Part shown: positions 1-9,053 of the stretch, in pieces
Layout: each line of letters opens with the position of its first letter
How positions within the stretch are numbered: position 1 is the first letter of the stretch
NCBI GenBank assembly: GCA_937911325.1
Contig: CALDSD010000052.1
Coordinates: 1-64,000 of the forward strand
DNA length: 64,000 nucleotides
Source of the DNA: an uncultured Neomegalonema sp.
GTDB lineage: Bacteria > Pseudomonadota > Alphaproteobacteria > Rhodobacterales > Rhodobacteraceae
Direction: 5' to 3'
Notes under the pieces: generated by a model
The model's database searches: none
What the model was told of the DNA's origin: nothing
What the model saw: the letters and a program-made list of their open reading frames with translations, nothing else
Program-made: the position numbers and the translations under genes

Positions 1-55
1 GCGTTCGCAGCGTAGAAGCTGTTGGAGGGGGCGCAGACGCAAACAAATCGAAGCT

Positions 56-1135
56 CTAAGTCCGACCACTCACATCACCTTCGCGCAAAGGTTCTTCCGG
101 TGCGAGAGATCGGGTTAGCCTGCTTCCAACAACACTATCGATCGCATATGGCGGCAACGTGCCGGGACCGTTATCGGCAGGAACACGCACGATCAGGTCG
201 GCTCTCGAAAGAACCGTGTCTGCCTCCAGTTGACGCGCCGCCACCAGCCGCTTTTGCATCTTGCGCATGGGCGGAACCTCAACGTCGTAGAGCTGCTTGA
301 CGCCATCACCTAATGCAGATGGTACACGCTCAATATCACGGACCATTCTTCTCATTGCGTCAGGCGTCAGCGAAAAGACGTGGTCCGTGCCCTTCATCGT
401 TCGGCTGAGGGTCATGTGCTTCTCGATAATGCGAGCGCCAAGCATATAAGCGACCAGCGGTAACGCCGTGCCAGCATCGTGCCCAGAGTATCCGACAACG
501 CGATCAGGATAACGATTGCGCAGCGTTTCGATGACGCGCAGGTTAAGAAACTGGGTGTCGCACGGATAAGATGCCGTGCATTGGAGAATAGCAAAGTTCT
601 CGCACACAGGGCCCAGCACCTCGACCGCGCGGTCAACATCCTCAATCGTCGCATAGCCCGTAGAGATGATGATTGGCTTGCCAAAGCCAGCGACGTGACG
701 GAGCAAAGGCGTGTTGTTCAAATCGGCCGACGCGATTTTGTAGAGCGGCGTGTCGATGCTTTCGAGGTCATCTGCACTCGCTTCTTCGAACGGCGTCGCA
801 GAGAAAATGACGCCAACCTCATCGCAGTATTGTTTCAAATCGTGAAATTGAGCCATGTCTAACTCGACGACTTCGCGATGAGCGCCATAAGTATCAGCAA
901 AGCTGTTTTCACTATCGTAGGGGCGATGATACATTTCTGAAGTGAAGAGAACGCGATTATTTCTTTTCTGAAATTTTGCACAGTCAGCACCAGCCGCCTT
1001 TGCGGCATCAACCATCTTGATCGCCAAATCTAGATCGCCTTGATGATTATTGCCGATCTCGGAGATTGTGAAACACTTCGGCCCATCATCGATCGAGTGA
1101 GAAAGAACCTTGAACGATCGCTCAACACTGCTCAT
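56..1135 (-). CDS. NeuB-family nonulosonate synthase (second synthase of the locus)
   Basis: The protein (359 residues from the chosen start) has the two-domain NeuB layout: an N-terminal TIM barrel and a C-terminal SAF/antifreeze-like domain. Visible family motifs are SEIGNNHQGD near the N terminus, AGADCAKFQ, QCTASYPC, GYSGHD and RIIEKHMTL, with an SAF stretch after about residue 290. Family members condense phosphoenolpyruvate with a six-carbon amino sugar to give a nine-carbon acid. It is clearly different from the PseI at 9873-10934, so the locus has two synthases. The substrate cannot be read from sequence; sialic or legionaminic-type acids are possible. The start at 1135 is preferred because a purine-rich CAGGGG lies about 7 bases upstream; in-frame starts at 1141 and 1150 (TTG) also exist. 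Confidence 0.82.
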   Translation of the reverse strand: MSSVERSFKVLSHSIDDGPKCFTISEIGNNHQGDLDLAIKMVDAAKAAGADCAKFQKRNNRVLFTSEMYHRPYDSENSFADTYGAHREVVELDMAQFHDLKQYCDEVGVIFSATPFEEASADDLESIDTPLYKIASADLNNTPLLRHVAGFGKPIIISTGYATIEDVDRAVEVLGPVCENFAILQCTASYPCDTQFLNLRVIETLRNRYPDRVVGYSGHDAGTALPLVAYMLGARIIEKHMTLSRTMKGTDHVFSLTPDAMRRMVRDIERVPSALGDGVKQLYDVEVPPMRKMQKRLVAARQLEADTVLSRADLIVRVPADNGPGTLPPYAIDSVVGSRLTRSLAPEEPLREGDVSGRT

Positions 1136-1253
1136 TCCCATCCCCTGCAAAAGTTTCTCTGCGCACTCAGCGAGACCGATAAACGCGATTCCAATGCACG
1201 GTGCAACCGATGTTTCTGGTCATGAGAGCGCACCGATCGACAAGCAGCGAAAC

Positions 1254-3065
1254 CTAGCTGGTCGCGGCAATCTGAGCGTATTCAGCACGATCAGTTGCGC
1301 CATTACCGTACAAACGGGCGTAAGCGTTTCCAGCTGAGATCAAGGCTGCGTGAGTGCCAGTCTCTACAACACGGCCCGCCTCCAGCACCACGATCCGATC
1401 AGCGTCGCGGATTGTACTGAGGCGGTGTGCAATCATTATTGTCGTTCGCCCTCGCATGAGGTTCTGCAGAGACATCTGAATCCGACGCTCTGTCTCGGTG
1501 TCAAGCGCCGACGTCGGCTCATCCAGGATCAATAACTTACTGTCACGCACAAATGCGCGGGCAATCGCAATCCGTTGTCTTTGTCCGCCTGAAAGGTTCG
1601 AGCCGAGTTCACCAACCAAGGAGTCGTAACCATCCGGCAATGCGCTGATAAACTCGTGCGCGCCGGCCGCCGTCGCCGCTTCGATGACCTCCTCGGACGA
1701 GGCAGCTCTGCGTCCGACCAGTATGTTCTCGCGAATTGTTCCGTCGAACAGGAATGGCTCCTGACCAACGTAGGAGATCGCTTCGCGCAACATTTCGATC
1801 CTTACATCCGAGATGTCGGTTCCATCGATCAGTATGTTCCCTCCTTGCACCCGCCAAAACCGCAGCAAAAGGCTGGCGATCGTTGACTTGCCTGCCCCCG
1901 AGGGTCCCACGACTGCAGTCATCTTCCCAGCTTCGGCCGTGAAAGATACGCCATGCAAGGCCGGATGGTCTTCGTCATATTCAAAGACGACGTCCTCGAA
2001 ACGCACCTCTCCCGATTGAACTTCAAGCGGTCGGGTGGCCTTGTGATCTTCATCAGCCTTTTGAGTATCCTGTATGTCTTACTTTATCCTATCGCCGACA
2101 AGGTGCTTTTCGATGCTGGCGCGAGCTTGGCTCACCCGGCGCGCTGGATCGTAGACCATTAGAGCTGCGACTATAAATGAGATCAGCGCGCCAGGCGGCT
2201 CGTCGGTTCCCGACAGCCGCCAGCCTCCGAAAGCGATACAACCAGCAACAGCGGTGCCCCCAACAATCTCTGTGAACGGCGTGACTCTGTTCGAGACAAT
2301 GGCTTGCTTGTTTGCAACCGATCGAACGTCCGCAGCGTTTCGCTGCATAGCCTTCTCGAGCTCAGCTTCGATCCCGAAGGCCTTGGCGACACGAACGCCC
2401 TGTATGCTGGCTCGAATGCGGTTGTTTAATGCTGCGCTCAACTGCAGAGTTTTTCGACTCAAGGTCCTAAGGCGTTTGGTCGCCTGCGAGACGATCAGAG
2501 CGAAAATTGGAACAGCGACGATAACGCCTAGGGCCAGTTCGGTATCCTGCACCAGCAAAACCCCGATCAGCGCAATAACTGTGAGAAAGTCGCGCCCCAT
2601 GCCAACAGCGATCGTGTTCAACAAACCGCTTGCACCCTTCGATCCAGCGTTGATCAAGGTCATGAGCTCTCCGGAGCTGCTTCTTGCGAAGAAGCTCGGC
2701 TCTTTGGACATGAGGTGCTTGTAGCATCGTACTTTCACTTCCAGTACGATCGCGTTTGCGACGCGACTTAAGATCACGCCATAACCGAACGAGGCAAATC
2801 CTCGGACCACGAAAATCCCGAACACGACACCGGCCAACAAAAAAATCGCTGACAGATCTCGCTCTACGAATATCTCGTTCACGACATCTTCAAGCAGGAA
2901 AGCCATTGCGGCGGTCGTGCCAGCGACGATCGCAGTTAGCGCAAAAGCCGCTAGGTAAGAACCCAGATGCGCCGACCCTGTCTCCCTCGCCAAACGCGAT
3001 ATGACACTGAAAAGGCGTCGATCCCAGTCGAAAGAATTGGATAAAACTGCAGGCTGTTTAGCCAT
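1254..3065 (-). pseudogene. MsbA-type ABC exporter interrupted by an in-frame TAA
   Basis: The transmembrane half (3065 down to 2079, 328 residues, several hydrophobic segments, ending in MVYDPARR and GDRIK) and the nucleotide-binding half (from 2006 down, with GPSGAGKST Walker A, LSGGQRQR signature and LLILDEPTSALD Walker B) are in the same frame. They are separated by a TAA at 2081-2079 and 24 codons that continue the normal linker (DIQDTQKADED, then VRFEDVVFEYD). Without the stop the product would be about 603 residues, the usual size of a fused half-transporter. A GTG at 2006 could restart translation, but the ribosome-binding sequence is too close to look convincing. Family members export lipid-linked glycans or lipids, which fits the surrounding glycan genes. 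It may be a nonsense pseudogene, an assembly error or, less likely, two separate subunits. Confidence 0.8.
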
Positions 3066-3488
3066 CTTGCTATTTCGCCATTCTATTGAACTTTAGGATC
3101 CCGACGTCGGGTCAGCCATACACGTGATATGGCGAATAGCTGCGTAAACAATTCGGTTCCGTCAAGCACCTTGGATGAGCATCGGATACCTTTTGCCGTC
3201 TCGGAAAACCGCAGCTTCTTAAATTGCAAAGAGACTTAGCCGGTCAACCAGCTTAGCGCGACAGCTAGATGGAAACTTCTCTCGCGTGCCCATTTGCGGC
3301 GCGCTGCGCGCGGAACTGAGTAGTCCTCGCCGATAGCCCGGAGCTGCGAGAGGACACAATGCCCAGGAGGATCGCGGGTTGCTCTCAGGAACGTGGCCGA
3401 CGTAGTAGGAGTTGAGATTCGAGTTTGACATATGCCTCTGCAGACAAATCGCGGCCCGTCGTCGCGATCAGCAAGGAACCGATACCGT
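3066..3488. other. Intergenic region between exporter and transketolase
   Basis: This is a divergent promoter region of about 420 bases. I see no supported gene, RNA or repeat in it. A purine-rich AAGGAA lies about 10 bases before the preferred transketolase start at 3489. The upstream in-frame ATG at 3432 has no well-spaced ribosome-binding site. Confidence 0.5.
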
Positions 3489-5402
3489 ATGAACCTCAGT
3501 TTTATCGACCCAAAAGCTTTCACACCGGCTCGCAACGGCAACGCTCTTCTAACGGATCGGTTATCTGCTCTCGCGACCATGAACCGCTTGAATGCGCTAA
3601 CAGCGATCAAGCGTGCGGGCTCCGGACATATCGGCTCAAGTTTCAGCTCAATCGATATCTTCACGCTGCTCTACGAACAACGACTAAAGGAAGGGGACGT
3701 CTTCTTCTCGTCCAAAGGCCACGATGCGCCTGGACAATATGCGTGCATGGCCGCGGTAGGAATCTTGTCGATTGAAAACGTGCTAGATTTACGTCGTCTG
3801 GGCGGGTTGCCGGGGCATCCTGAAGTCGGGACGCCCGGCGTCGTCGCAAGCACCGGTTCGCTCGGAATGGGCTTGTCCAAGGCACGCGGTATTGCACTCG
3901 CCCGCAACCTGCGAGCTCACGACGGCCGTGTTTTTGTGATGCTGGGCGACGGCGAGCTGCAAGAGGGGCAAAACTATGAAGCTCTTCGCTCAATCGCAAA
4001 TGACGGTCTTTCTCAAGTGAAGGTTGTTGTCGACTACAACAAGATCCAGTCTGATAAGTACGTCCGTTGCATAAACGACCTCGGAGACATCGAGGCCAAA
4101 CTCAGCGCTTTTGGATGGACGGTAAGGCGGGCCGACGGCCATGATTTCGACGCGCTTACAGCGGGGTTCGAAGCCATGGAAGCCGACCACAGCGGGCCGC
4201 AAATCCTGATCGCCGACACCGTCAAAGGTCGCGGCGTCTCGTTTATGGAAGCGGCGCCGGATGATGGCGATCCGACGATGGTGTACGCTTGGCACTCAGG
4301 GGCGCCCAAAGACGAAGATTACGAGCGCGCCATCGACGAACTTGTTCAGCGTGTAAGAACCGAACACGAAGGACTTTCGGTGGAACCGCCTGAACTCTCC
4401 TCAGCTGCTCCGGGCAAACCGTCTAAGCTGACGCCGTCCGCGGACGGTAAAGGCGCCCCGCCCCTTACAATCGCCAAAGCAATAGGAGAAGAGTTAGTCG
4501 CTCTCGCGGAGACGAGATCAGAATTGCTCGTTCTAGACGCCGATCTTGCTGACGACTGCGGGTTAAGGGATTTCGAGAACCTCCAGCCGAGGCGCTTTTT
4601 TGAAAGCGGCATTGCGGAGCAAGACATGGTGAGCACCGCTGGCGCTCTGGCCGGCCAAGGCTTCACCCCGGTTTGCGGCAGCTTCGCGAGTTTCCTTTGC
4701 GCGCGCGCAAACGAGCAAATATACAACAACACCTGCGAAGGTCGGAAGGTGATCTATATCGGCCAGTACGCTGGTGTCTTGCCCGCCGCTGCCGGTTACT
4801 CACATCAAAGCACCCGCGACATCGCATTGATGGCTCAACTTGACAAAACGGTGGTCGTCCAGCCCGGCTCGGCGGCCGAAGCCCGCGCACTGATCAGGTG
4901 GGCGGTCGAGAGTTCTGAGGAAAGCGTCTACATTCGAAGCCTGATTATCCCGCCTCCAACCGATCTCGAGACTTCTCCCAGCGGTTTGTCGCCGGTCGGA
5001 TGCGGGGTTCAACTCGCCGACGGAAACGATCTAACGATCCTCTCTTATGGCCCGGTTCTCTTGAATGAAGCGCTGAAGGCGCGCGCCGCACTAAGCGAAC
5101 ATGGCGTGTCTGCGCGCGTGGTGAGCATGCCTTGGTTAAATCGTATCGATGCCGATTGGCTATTTGATGCAATCGGTGAAGGTCCCGTCTTCGTCTTAGA
5201 GGATCATAGCCCAATCGGCGGGTTGGGCGACCGCGTCGCTCAAACGCTTGCATCGGCCCCGGAACGTGCGGCGGGCAACGCTTTGCATGTCTTGGGCATT
5301 GAAGGCCTCCCAGCCTGTGGGCAACCTCACGAGGTCTTGCAATTCCATGGGGTCGATGCTGAGTCAGTCTGCGAAAGGGTGCTCTCGACCCGCGGAAGCT
5401 AA
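3489..5402 (+). CDS. Transketolase-like protein, single chain
   Basis: A 637-residue thiamine diphosphate enzyme with both transketolase halves in one chain. The N-terminal half has AGSGHIGSSFSS, FSSKGHDAPGQY and the cofactor motif GDGELQEGQ followed by VVVDYNKIQ. The C-terminal half has the glutamate motif ESGIAEQDM. Classical transketolases move a two-carbon ketol unit between sugar phosphates, and the length matches. Its place among nonulosonate genes, facing away from the exporter, suggests a dedicated role in making an unusual sugar precursor rather than the housekeeping pentose-phosphate enzyme; that is inference. An upstream in-frame ATG at 3432 would add 19 residues with no homology visible to me. 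The 3' end overlaps the convergent DUF4910 gene by 39 bases. Confidence 0.83.
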   Translation: MNLSFIDPKAFTPARNGNALLTDRLSALATMNRLNALTAIKRAGSGHIGSSFSSIDIFTLLYEQRLKEGDVFFSSKGHDAPGQYACMAAVGILSIENVLDLRRLGGLPGHPEVGTPGVVASTGSLGMGLSKARGIALARNLRAHDGRVFVMLGDGELQEGQNYEALRSIANDGLSQVKVVVDYNKIQSDKYVRCINDLGDIEAKLSAFGWTVRRADGHDFDALTAGFEAMEADHSGPQILIADTVKGRGVSFMEAAPDDGDPTMVYAWHSGAPKDEDYERAIDELVQRVRTEHEGLSVEPPELSSAAPGKPSKLTPSADGKGAPPLTIAKAIGEELVALAETRSELLVLDADLADDCGLRDFENLQPRRFFESGIAEQDMVSTAGALAGQGFTPVCGSFASFLCARANEQIYNNTCEGRKVIYIGQYAGVLPAAAGYSHQSTRDIALMAQLDKTVVVQPGSAAEARALIRWAVESSEESVYIRSLIIPPPTDLETSPSGLSPVGCGVQLADGNDLTILSYGPVLLNEALKARAALSEHGVSARVVSMPWLNRIDADWLFDAIGEGPVFVLEDHSPIGGLGDRVAQTLASAPERAAGNALHVLGIEGLPACGQPHEVLQFHGVDAESVCERVLSTRGS

Positions 5403-6680
5403 TAACTCGTGCTCTCGCAAAAGTGCTACTTCCGCCACCACATCCGCCAACGGGCTACCTAGCCGCAGAGAAAGGTCGAACAGGTCGAGCGAGCCATCTG
5501 CGAAGGCGAGAACGTTCAATCGAGTTCGGAACGCCTGCGCAGATCCTTTTGCGCTGGTCGTTGCGTACAGGCCTCGCTTACCGAGCTGCGGCTCTCCAAG
5601 CACCTTAGTTCGATATCGATCGTTCGCTTCCAACGCGTCAACAACGCTCACCATTACTTCGTAAGCGCCTGCCAATCCCTGTGCGGTCACGACTGAAAAG
5701 TCGTCGGCGCTCGTATGGTACTCGTCATATTCGCCATACTTCGAACGGCAGAAGCCACAAACCGGAAGTCTAACGCCCGGAGCGCAGTATTGCCGCTCGT
5801 CCGAGCCTCGTTCCAAAAAATCAAAGGTCAAAACATTCGTCCGACCGATCAGGGCCGCTTTCAGCGCGCGATCGGCGAGAGTCGTAGCGCTGGGGCTCTC
5901 ATCATGGCCGAAAGCGCGCTCATCACCGTCGCAAGATAGTACAAACCCTGCATCGACCTTCGCCTGTAAATGTTCAATTTCTTCCGAGAGATAGACCAGC
6001 GAACCGATCGTCTCTGGCACAAAAACGAAACGATATGTGTAGCGACGGTTGGGACGCCGTGCGAGTTCTTGCGCCAAAGCAATTGCCAATACAGGCCCGG
6101 ACAACTCATTGTTCGCAAGATTGGGGTGACAAACGTATGTCGAGAAAAGTATCTCGCGATCACTTTTTCCAGGAAGAACGAGGTCAGCAAAATCCAAGTT
6201 ACCGTCAACTAAGTCAGCATCGATATACGCGTGATACTGACCTTCCGGCATAACGAGCCGATCGCTGTGTTTAAGACAAAACCCCCAATTCTCTTTGTAA
6301 TAGGTCGTAACATAGGGAATGACATCCGGTTGGTTGACGAGAGAGTGTAAATGCGGCTCCAGCGCGGTCTTGTCGATTAGCTTATCAACGCCAGTCGAAT
6401 AACCAACGACATGAAGAAAGTTCTCGTCAGCATCGATCGCAAACCCGCCACCCTCGTGCTCCAATCGACCGGAGCGAAAGAGCCACTCTCGAGGCACCGT
6501 CCAGTCGAAAGCGCGCGTACCGGTCTTGGCCGAGCGGCGACGCAGACCCGGGAGAAGAGCACCAATGAAATCGAGCGTGTCACGGACGCCGGGGCCCGTC
6601 AGACTGCGCCGAATTGGAAAAAGTTCCTTAGCCCAAGCGAGCATCTCTTCGCCACGCTTTAGGTGCTGCGGTTTGGTCAT
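5364..6680 (-). CDS. DUF4910/M28-like aminopeptidase-family protein
   Basis: A 438-residue cytosolic-looking protein without a signal peptide. Metal-ligand-type motifs of the DUF4910 and M28-like families are visible: STYVCHPNLANNELSGP in the middle, then RGSDERQYCAPG and DEYHTSADD. The C-terminal 80 residues resemble a small helical winged-helix-like domain. From memory, homologues are common in polysaccharide and nonulosonate loci, where their true substrate is unknown; an amidase or deacylase acting on amino sugars is possible but unproven. It converges on and overlaps the transketolase gene by 39 bases. Confidence 0.75.
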   Translation of the reverse strand: MTKPQHLKRGEEMLAWAKELFPIRRSLTGPGVRDTLDFIGALLPGLRRRSAKTGTRAFDWTVPREWLFRSGRLEHEGGGFAIDADENFLHVVGYSTGVDKLIDKTALEPHLHSLVNQPDVIPYVTTYYKENWGFCLKHSDRLVMPEGQYHAYIDADLVDGNLDFADLVLPGKSDREILFSTYVCHPNLANNELSGPVLAIALAQELARRPNRRYTYRFVFVPETIGSLVYLSEEIEHLQAKVDAGFVLSCDGDERAFGHDESPSATTLADRALKAALIGRTNVLTFDFLERGSDERQYCAPGVRLPVCGFCRSKYGEYDEYHTSADDFSVVTAQGLAGAYEVMVSVVDALEANDRYRTKVLGEPQLGKRGLYATTSAKGSAQAFRTRLNVLAFADGSLDLFDLSLRLGSPLADVVAEVALLREHELLASAGREHPFAD

Positions 6681-6976
6681 CTCTTGCCTCGTCAGGAAAT
6701 GCTTTTTTGAATGGCTAGAGAACAGTTCTAATGATCAGCCTCACCTCGTTAATGGAACCCATTATTACGAGAGATTGAGTGAAAGGCCTACGCCATACGT
6801 CGGCTAACGATTATCGCTCCCTAACGCCGTGTGGCACAGTGTTTCATGCAAGATCCCTTTTCGGTCTTAGCAGCAACACATGATCGATAAGGCCGAGATT
6901 TGAGCTCGCGGCGATCGCAGGACTATCAGCGGATGCGCCATGGCCCTTCTAAGGTGCGAGCACCCCAGGGAACGAT
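6681..6976. other. Intergenic region without visible gene
   Basis: About 300 bases between the DUF4910 gene start and the end of the acyl carrier protein gene. It must hold the DUF4910 promoter. I see no RNA gene, repeat or terminator that I can support. Confidence 0.45.
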
Positions 6977-7240
6977 TCACTTCTTACTAGCGATGTACTC
7001 AACTAGCCTTCCAACATTGGTCAACTGAGCCTCGTCTATATCCTCCTCCGGTATCTTCACGCCGTGCTCAGCTTCGAGTGCAAAGAAGAGGCTGATTAAG
7101 TCGAGGCTGTCGCAGCCGAGGTCTTTCACCAAATCGCTCTCCATAAGAGCGCCGTCCTCCGTCGGGACATCCTTCGTCGCGAACTCTGCAACGCCGGTTC
7201 GCAGGCTCTTGAGGATTGCGACTTCTAGTGTTTCAGACAT
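6977..7240 (-). CDS. Acyl carrier protein
   Basis: An 87-residue acidic protein with the phosphopantetheine attachment motif GCDSLDLISL in the middle and a carrier-protein fold pattern around it (SDLVKDLG before, FFALEAEHGVKIPEED after). The start ATG at 7240 overlaps the last 8 bases of the upstream KAS III gene, showing translational coupling. A longer frame up to 7345 lies wholly inside the KAS III gene and is rejected. The protein would carry an acyl chain made with the adjoining KAS III. Its place in a sugar locus rather than beside fabD, fabG and fabF argues for a specialised carrier. Confidence 0.9.
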   Translation of the reverse strand: MSETLEVAILKSLRTGVAEFATKDVPTEDGALMESDLVKDLGCDSLDLISLFFALEAEHGVKIPEEDIDEAQLTNVGRLVEYIASKK

Positions 7241-8237
7241 TGGTAACTTCGACTCCATGGCTTTGCGCGGAAAGAAGCACGCTTGCCCAAGATAACCCAA
7301 CCCCAAAGCCCGAGAGCAGAACTCGTGGTGGGGTCGGCGCAGCATCTATGATCCGGCGCTTGAGTGCGATTGGAATACTTGATGAAGTTGTATTGCCGAC
7401 ATCCGACATCTCAACAACGAGTCTTTCCGGCTGAAGCTTCAGAGACTTAGCTAGGCTTTCCAGCATAAAACGGCTCGCCTGGTGAAAGACAAACGCATCG
7501 ACATCGTCCAGCGTCATCTCTTCCTGCTCCAGCAGCGCCATAACGCTTGCCGGCGCTTCAGTCATCATAAACTCGTAGATTGCGCGCCCGTTCATAAACA
7601 AGGGCTCACGTGCTTCGACTTTGGAGCCTGTACCGCGAGCAATCAGTGATGTAGCGCCCGCCCCATCTGAGCCGAACACGCCACGGCTCAAGTGATACCT
7701 AGGCGACCTCGAAAGCAGTGTCGCGCTAGCGGCGTCTCCGAAAAGCGGAGAGGTGGCGCGATCATCGTCCGTCATTATTCGTGAGTAAGCGTCAGCAGTT
7801 ACCAATACGCCAGTGCTGAACCCTTCCGCCATCATCATACCGCGTGCGATCGCCAAGCCATACACGTAACCTGAGCATCCAAGTCCCACATCGAACGCCG
7901 CGGCGGTACGGGGCAAACCCGAGGCATGTTGGATCAGAGTGGCCACACCAGGCATACAGTAATCTGGTGTTTGCGTTACAACGACTATGAGTTCTACGGC
8001 GTCTCTCGAAGTTTCGCTGCTATCAAACAGAGCGTCGACAGCCCGTCCTGCCATAGCCGAAACGCTGTCGTCTTCACTCAAACGCCAGCGAGATCCAATT
8101 CCGAGCTTCTTCTCGATAAACTCGGCGTCGAATCCGTGCTTCTCGACGATGGCCCGATTGTCTACGGCAACCGTCGGCAGCGCTACCGCGATTTCTTCAA
8201 TGCCAATGGCGCAATGACTTGCTTCCAAAACGTTCAT
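7233..8237 (-). CDS. 3-oxoacyl-ACP synthase III (FabH/KAS III family)
   Basis: A 334-residue thiolase-fold enzyme. The Cys-His-Asn triad is present: Cys121 in GLGCSGYVYG, His in VFHQASRFM and Asn in GNTTSSS. Members condense an acyl-CoA starter with malonyl-ACP, or transfer acyl groups. Because it overlaps the ACP gene and is followed upstream by an unrecognised gene and an AAC(3)-like acyltransferase gene, I infer that it makes a short acyl-ACP for sugar modification. It is probably not the housekeeping FabH, which normally sits beside plsX. The gap to the upstream gene is 11 bases, so these genes form one operon. Confidence 0.86.
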   Translation of the reverse strand: MNVLEASHCAIGIEEIAVALPTVAVDNRAIVEKHGFDAEFIEKKLGIGSRWRLSEDDSVSAMAGRAVDALFDSSETSRDAVELIVVVTQTPDYCMPGVATLIQHASGLPRTAAAFDVGLGCSGYVYGLAIARGMMMAEGFSTGVLVTADAYSRIMTDDDRATSPLFGDAASATLLSRSPRYHLSRGVFGSDGAGATSLIARGTGSKVEAREPLFMNGRAIYEFMMTEAPASVMALLEQEEMTLDDVDAFVFHQASRFMLESLAKSLKLQPERLVVEMSDVGNTTSSSIPIALKRRIIDAAPTPPRVLLSGFGVGLSWASVLLSAQSHGVEVTNV

Positions 8238-8248
8238 GCTGGACGAAC

Positions 8249-8947
8249 CTAAGACGTGTCAGACGCGGCAAACGAAAACCCTAAGCGCATTGATCGGTCG
8301 CGACCGAGCGAGTCGGTATAGGTAAGCTTGGCCAGAGTATAAAGTCTCTCATTATCCTCGCGCAGTCCCAAGGGAACGACATTCACAATACCGTCGATAC
8401 GCGATGTCCCCACGTCCAAAGTCCACGCTTCTGCGAACACTAACTCCGTTGTCGGTTTTGTATGTCCAAAGTGGGCCAAGATCGCATCGCCCTGCAGCTG
8501 CACGAGCTTGTTGCTGTCGACCAGGCCCTTCAGAACCTGCTCAGTCCCACTTGCTCGAAGATAGCAAGCTCCGCCATGGTCGCCTTCGGTTACGATTTCA
8601 GATACCTCGTGCTCAGACTTACGCATCGGCGGTTTAGGCATAGATTCATCGGGGGAAAACCAGGCATGTGCCGTCCTGCCGCCGATCCGTCCCACAGCAT
8701 GTGCCGCGGAAGCCCCGAGAACGGCGGCGTCGGGCAAAGTCGTCTCCGTGAGCGCCAGACCGATAAAGCCATTCGCGGCTGTCTTGCGCGTGAACTTAGC
8801 ACGTCTGAGTTCGAATGTTTGGGTTGCATCGTCGCCAACAGCTTCACGTAACGCGCCATACATTGCCGCGAGCATCGAAGCTCCAAGAACGTGCGCCCGG
8901 CCATCATAAATGCGGAAACTGGTCGCAATCACTACCGTCTCATTCAA
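8249..8947 (-). CDS. Unrecognised 232-residue protein between KAS III and AAC(3)-like genes
   Basis: I do not recognise this protein. It has no signal peptide and no clear membrane segment. It starts with a beta-rich stretch (VVIATSFRIYDG), has small-residue segments (HVLGASMLAAMYGAL and VLGASAAHAVGRIGG) and ends with a patterned beta region (LYTLAKLTYTDSLG). It lies 11 bases upstream of the KAS III gene and about 106 bases downstream of the AAC(3)-like gene on the same strand, so it is almost certainly co-transcribed and acts in the same acyl-transfer pathway. A role as an acyl-processing partner, for example a ketoreductase substitute or thioester-channelling protein, is conjecture. Confidence 0.7.
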   Translation of the reverse strand: MNETVVIATSFRIYDGRAHVLGASMLAAMYGALREAVGDDATQTFELRRAKFTRKTAANGFIGLALTETTLPDAAVLGASAAHAVGRIGGRTAHAWFSPDESMPKPPMRKSEHEVSEIVTEGDHGGACYLRASGTEQVLKGLVDSNKLVQLQGDAILAHFGHTKPTTELVFAEAWTLDVGTSRIDGIVNVVPLGLREDNERLYTLAKLTYTDSLGRDRSMRLGFSFAASDTS

Positions 8948-9053
8948 TCCAAGGAGTTTTCTCGGGGCGGCGCCTAAGCCAAAGATACGGATCGTCGCGC
9001 ATCGCCGATATCACTTCCGCGCCAAATACGCCAAGGTCAACACTTTCCAGGTC

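Noticed and set aside
7241-7345. N-terminal extension of the acyl carrier protein frame to 7345
   Set aside because: It lies inside the KAS III gene and lacks carrier homology; the ATG at 7240 overlaps the KAS III stop in the usual coupled way.
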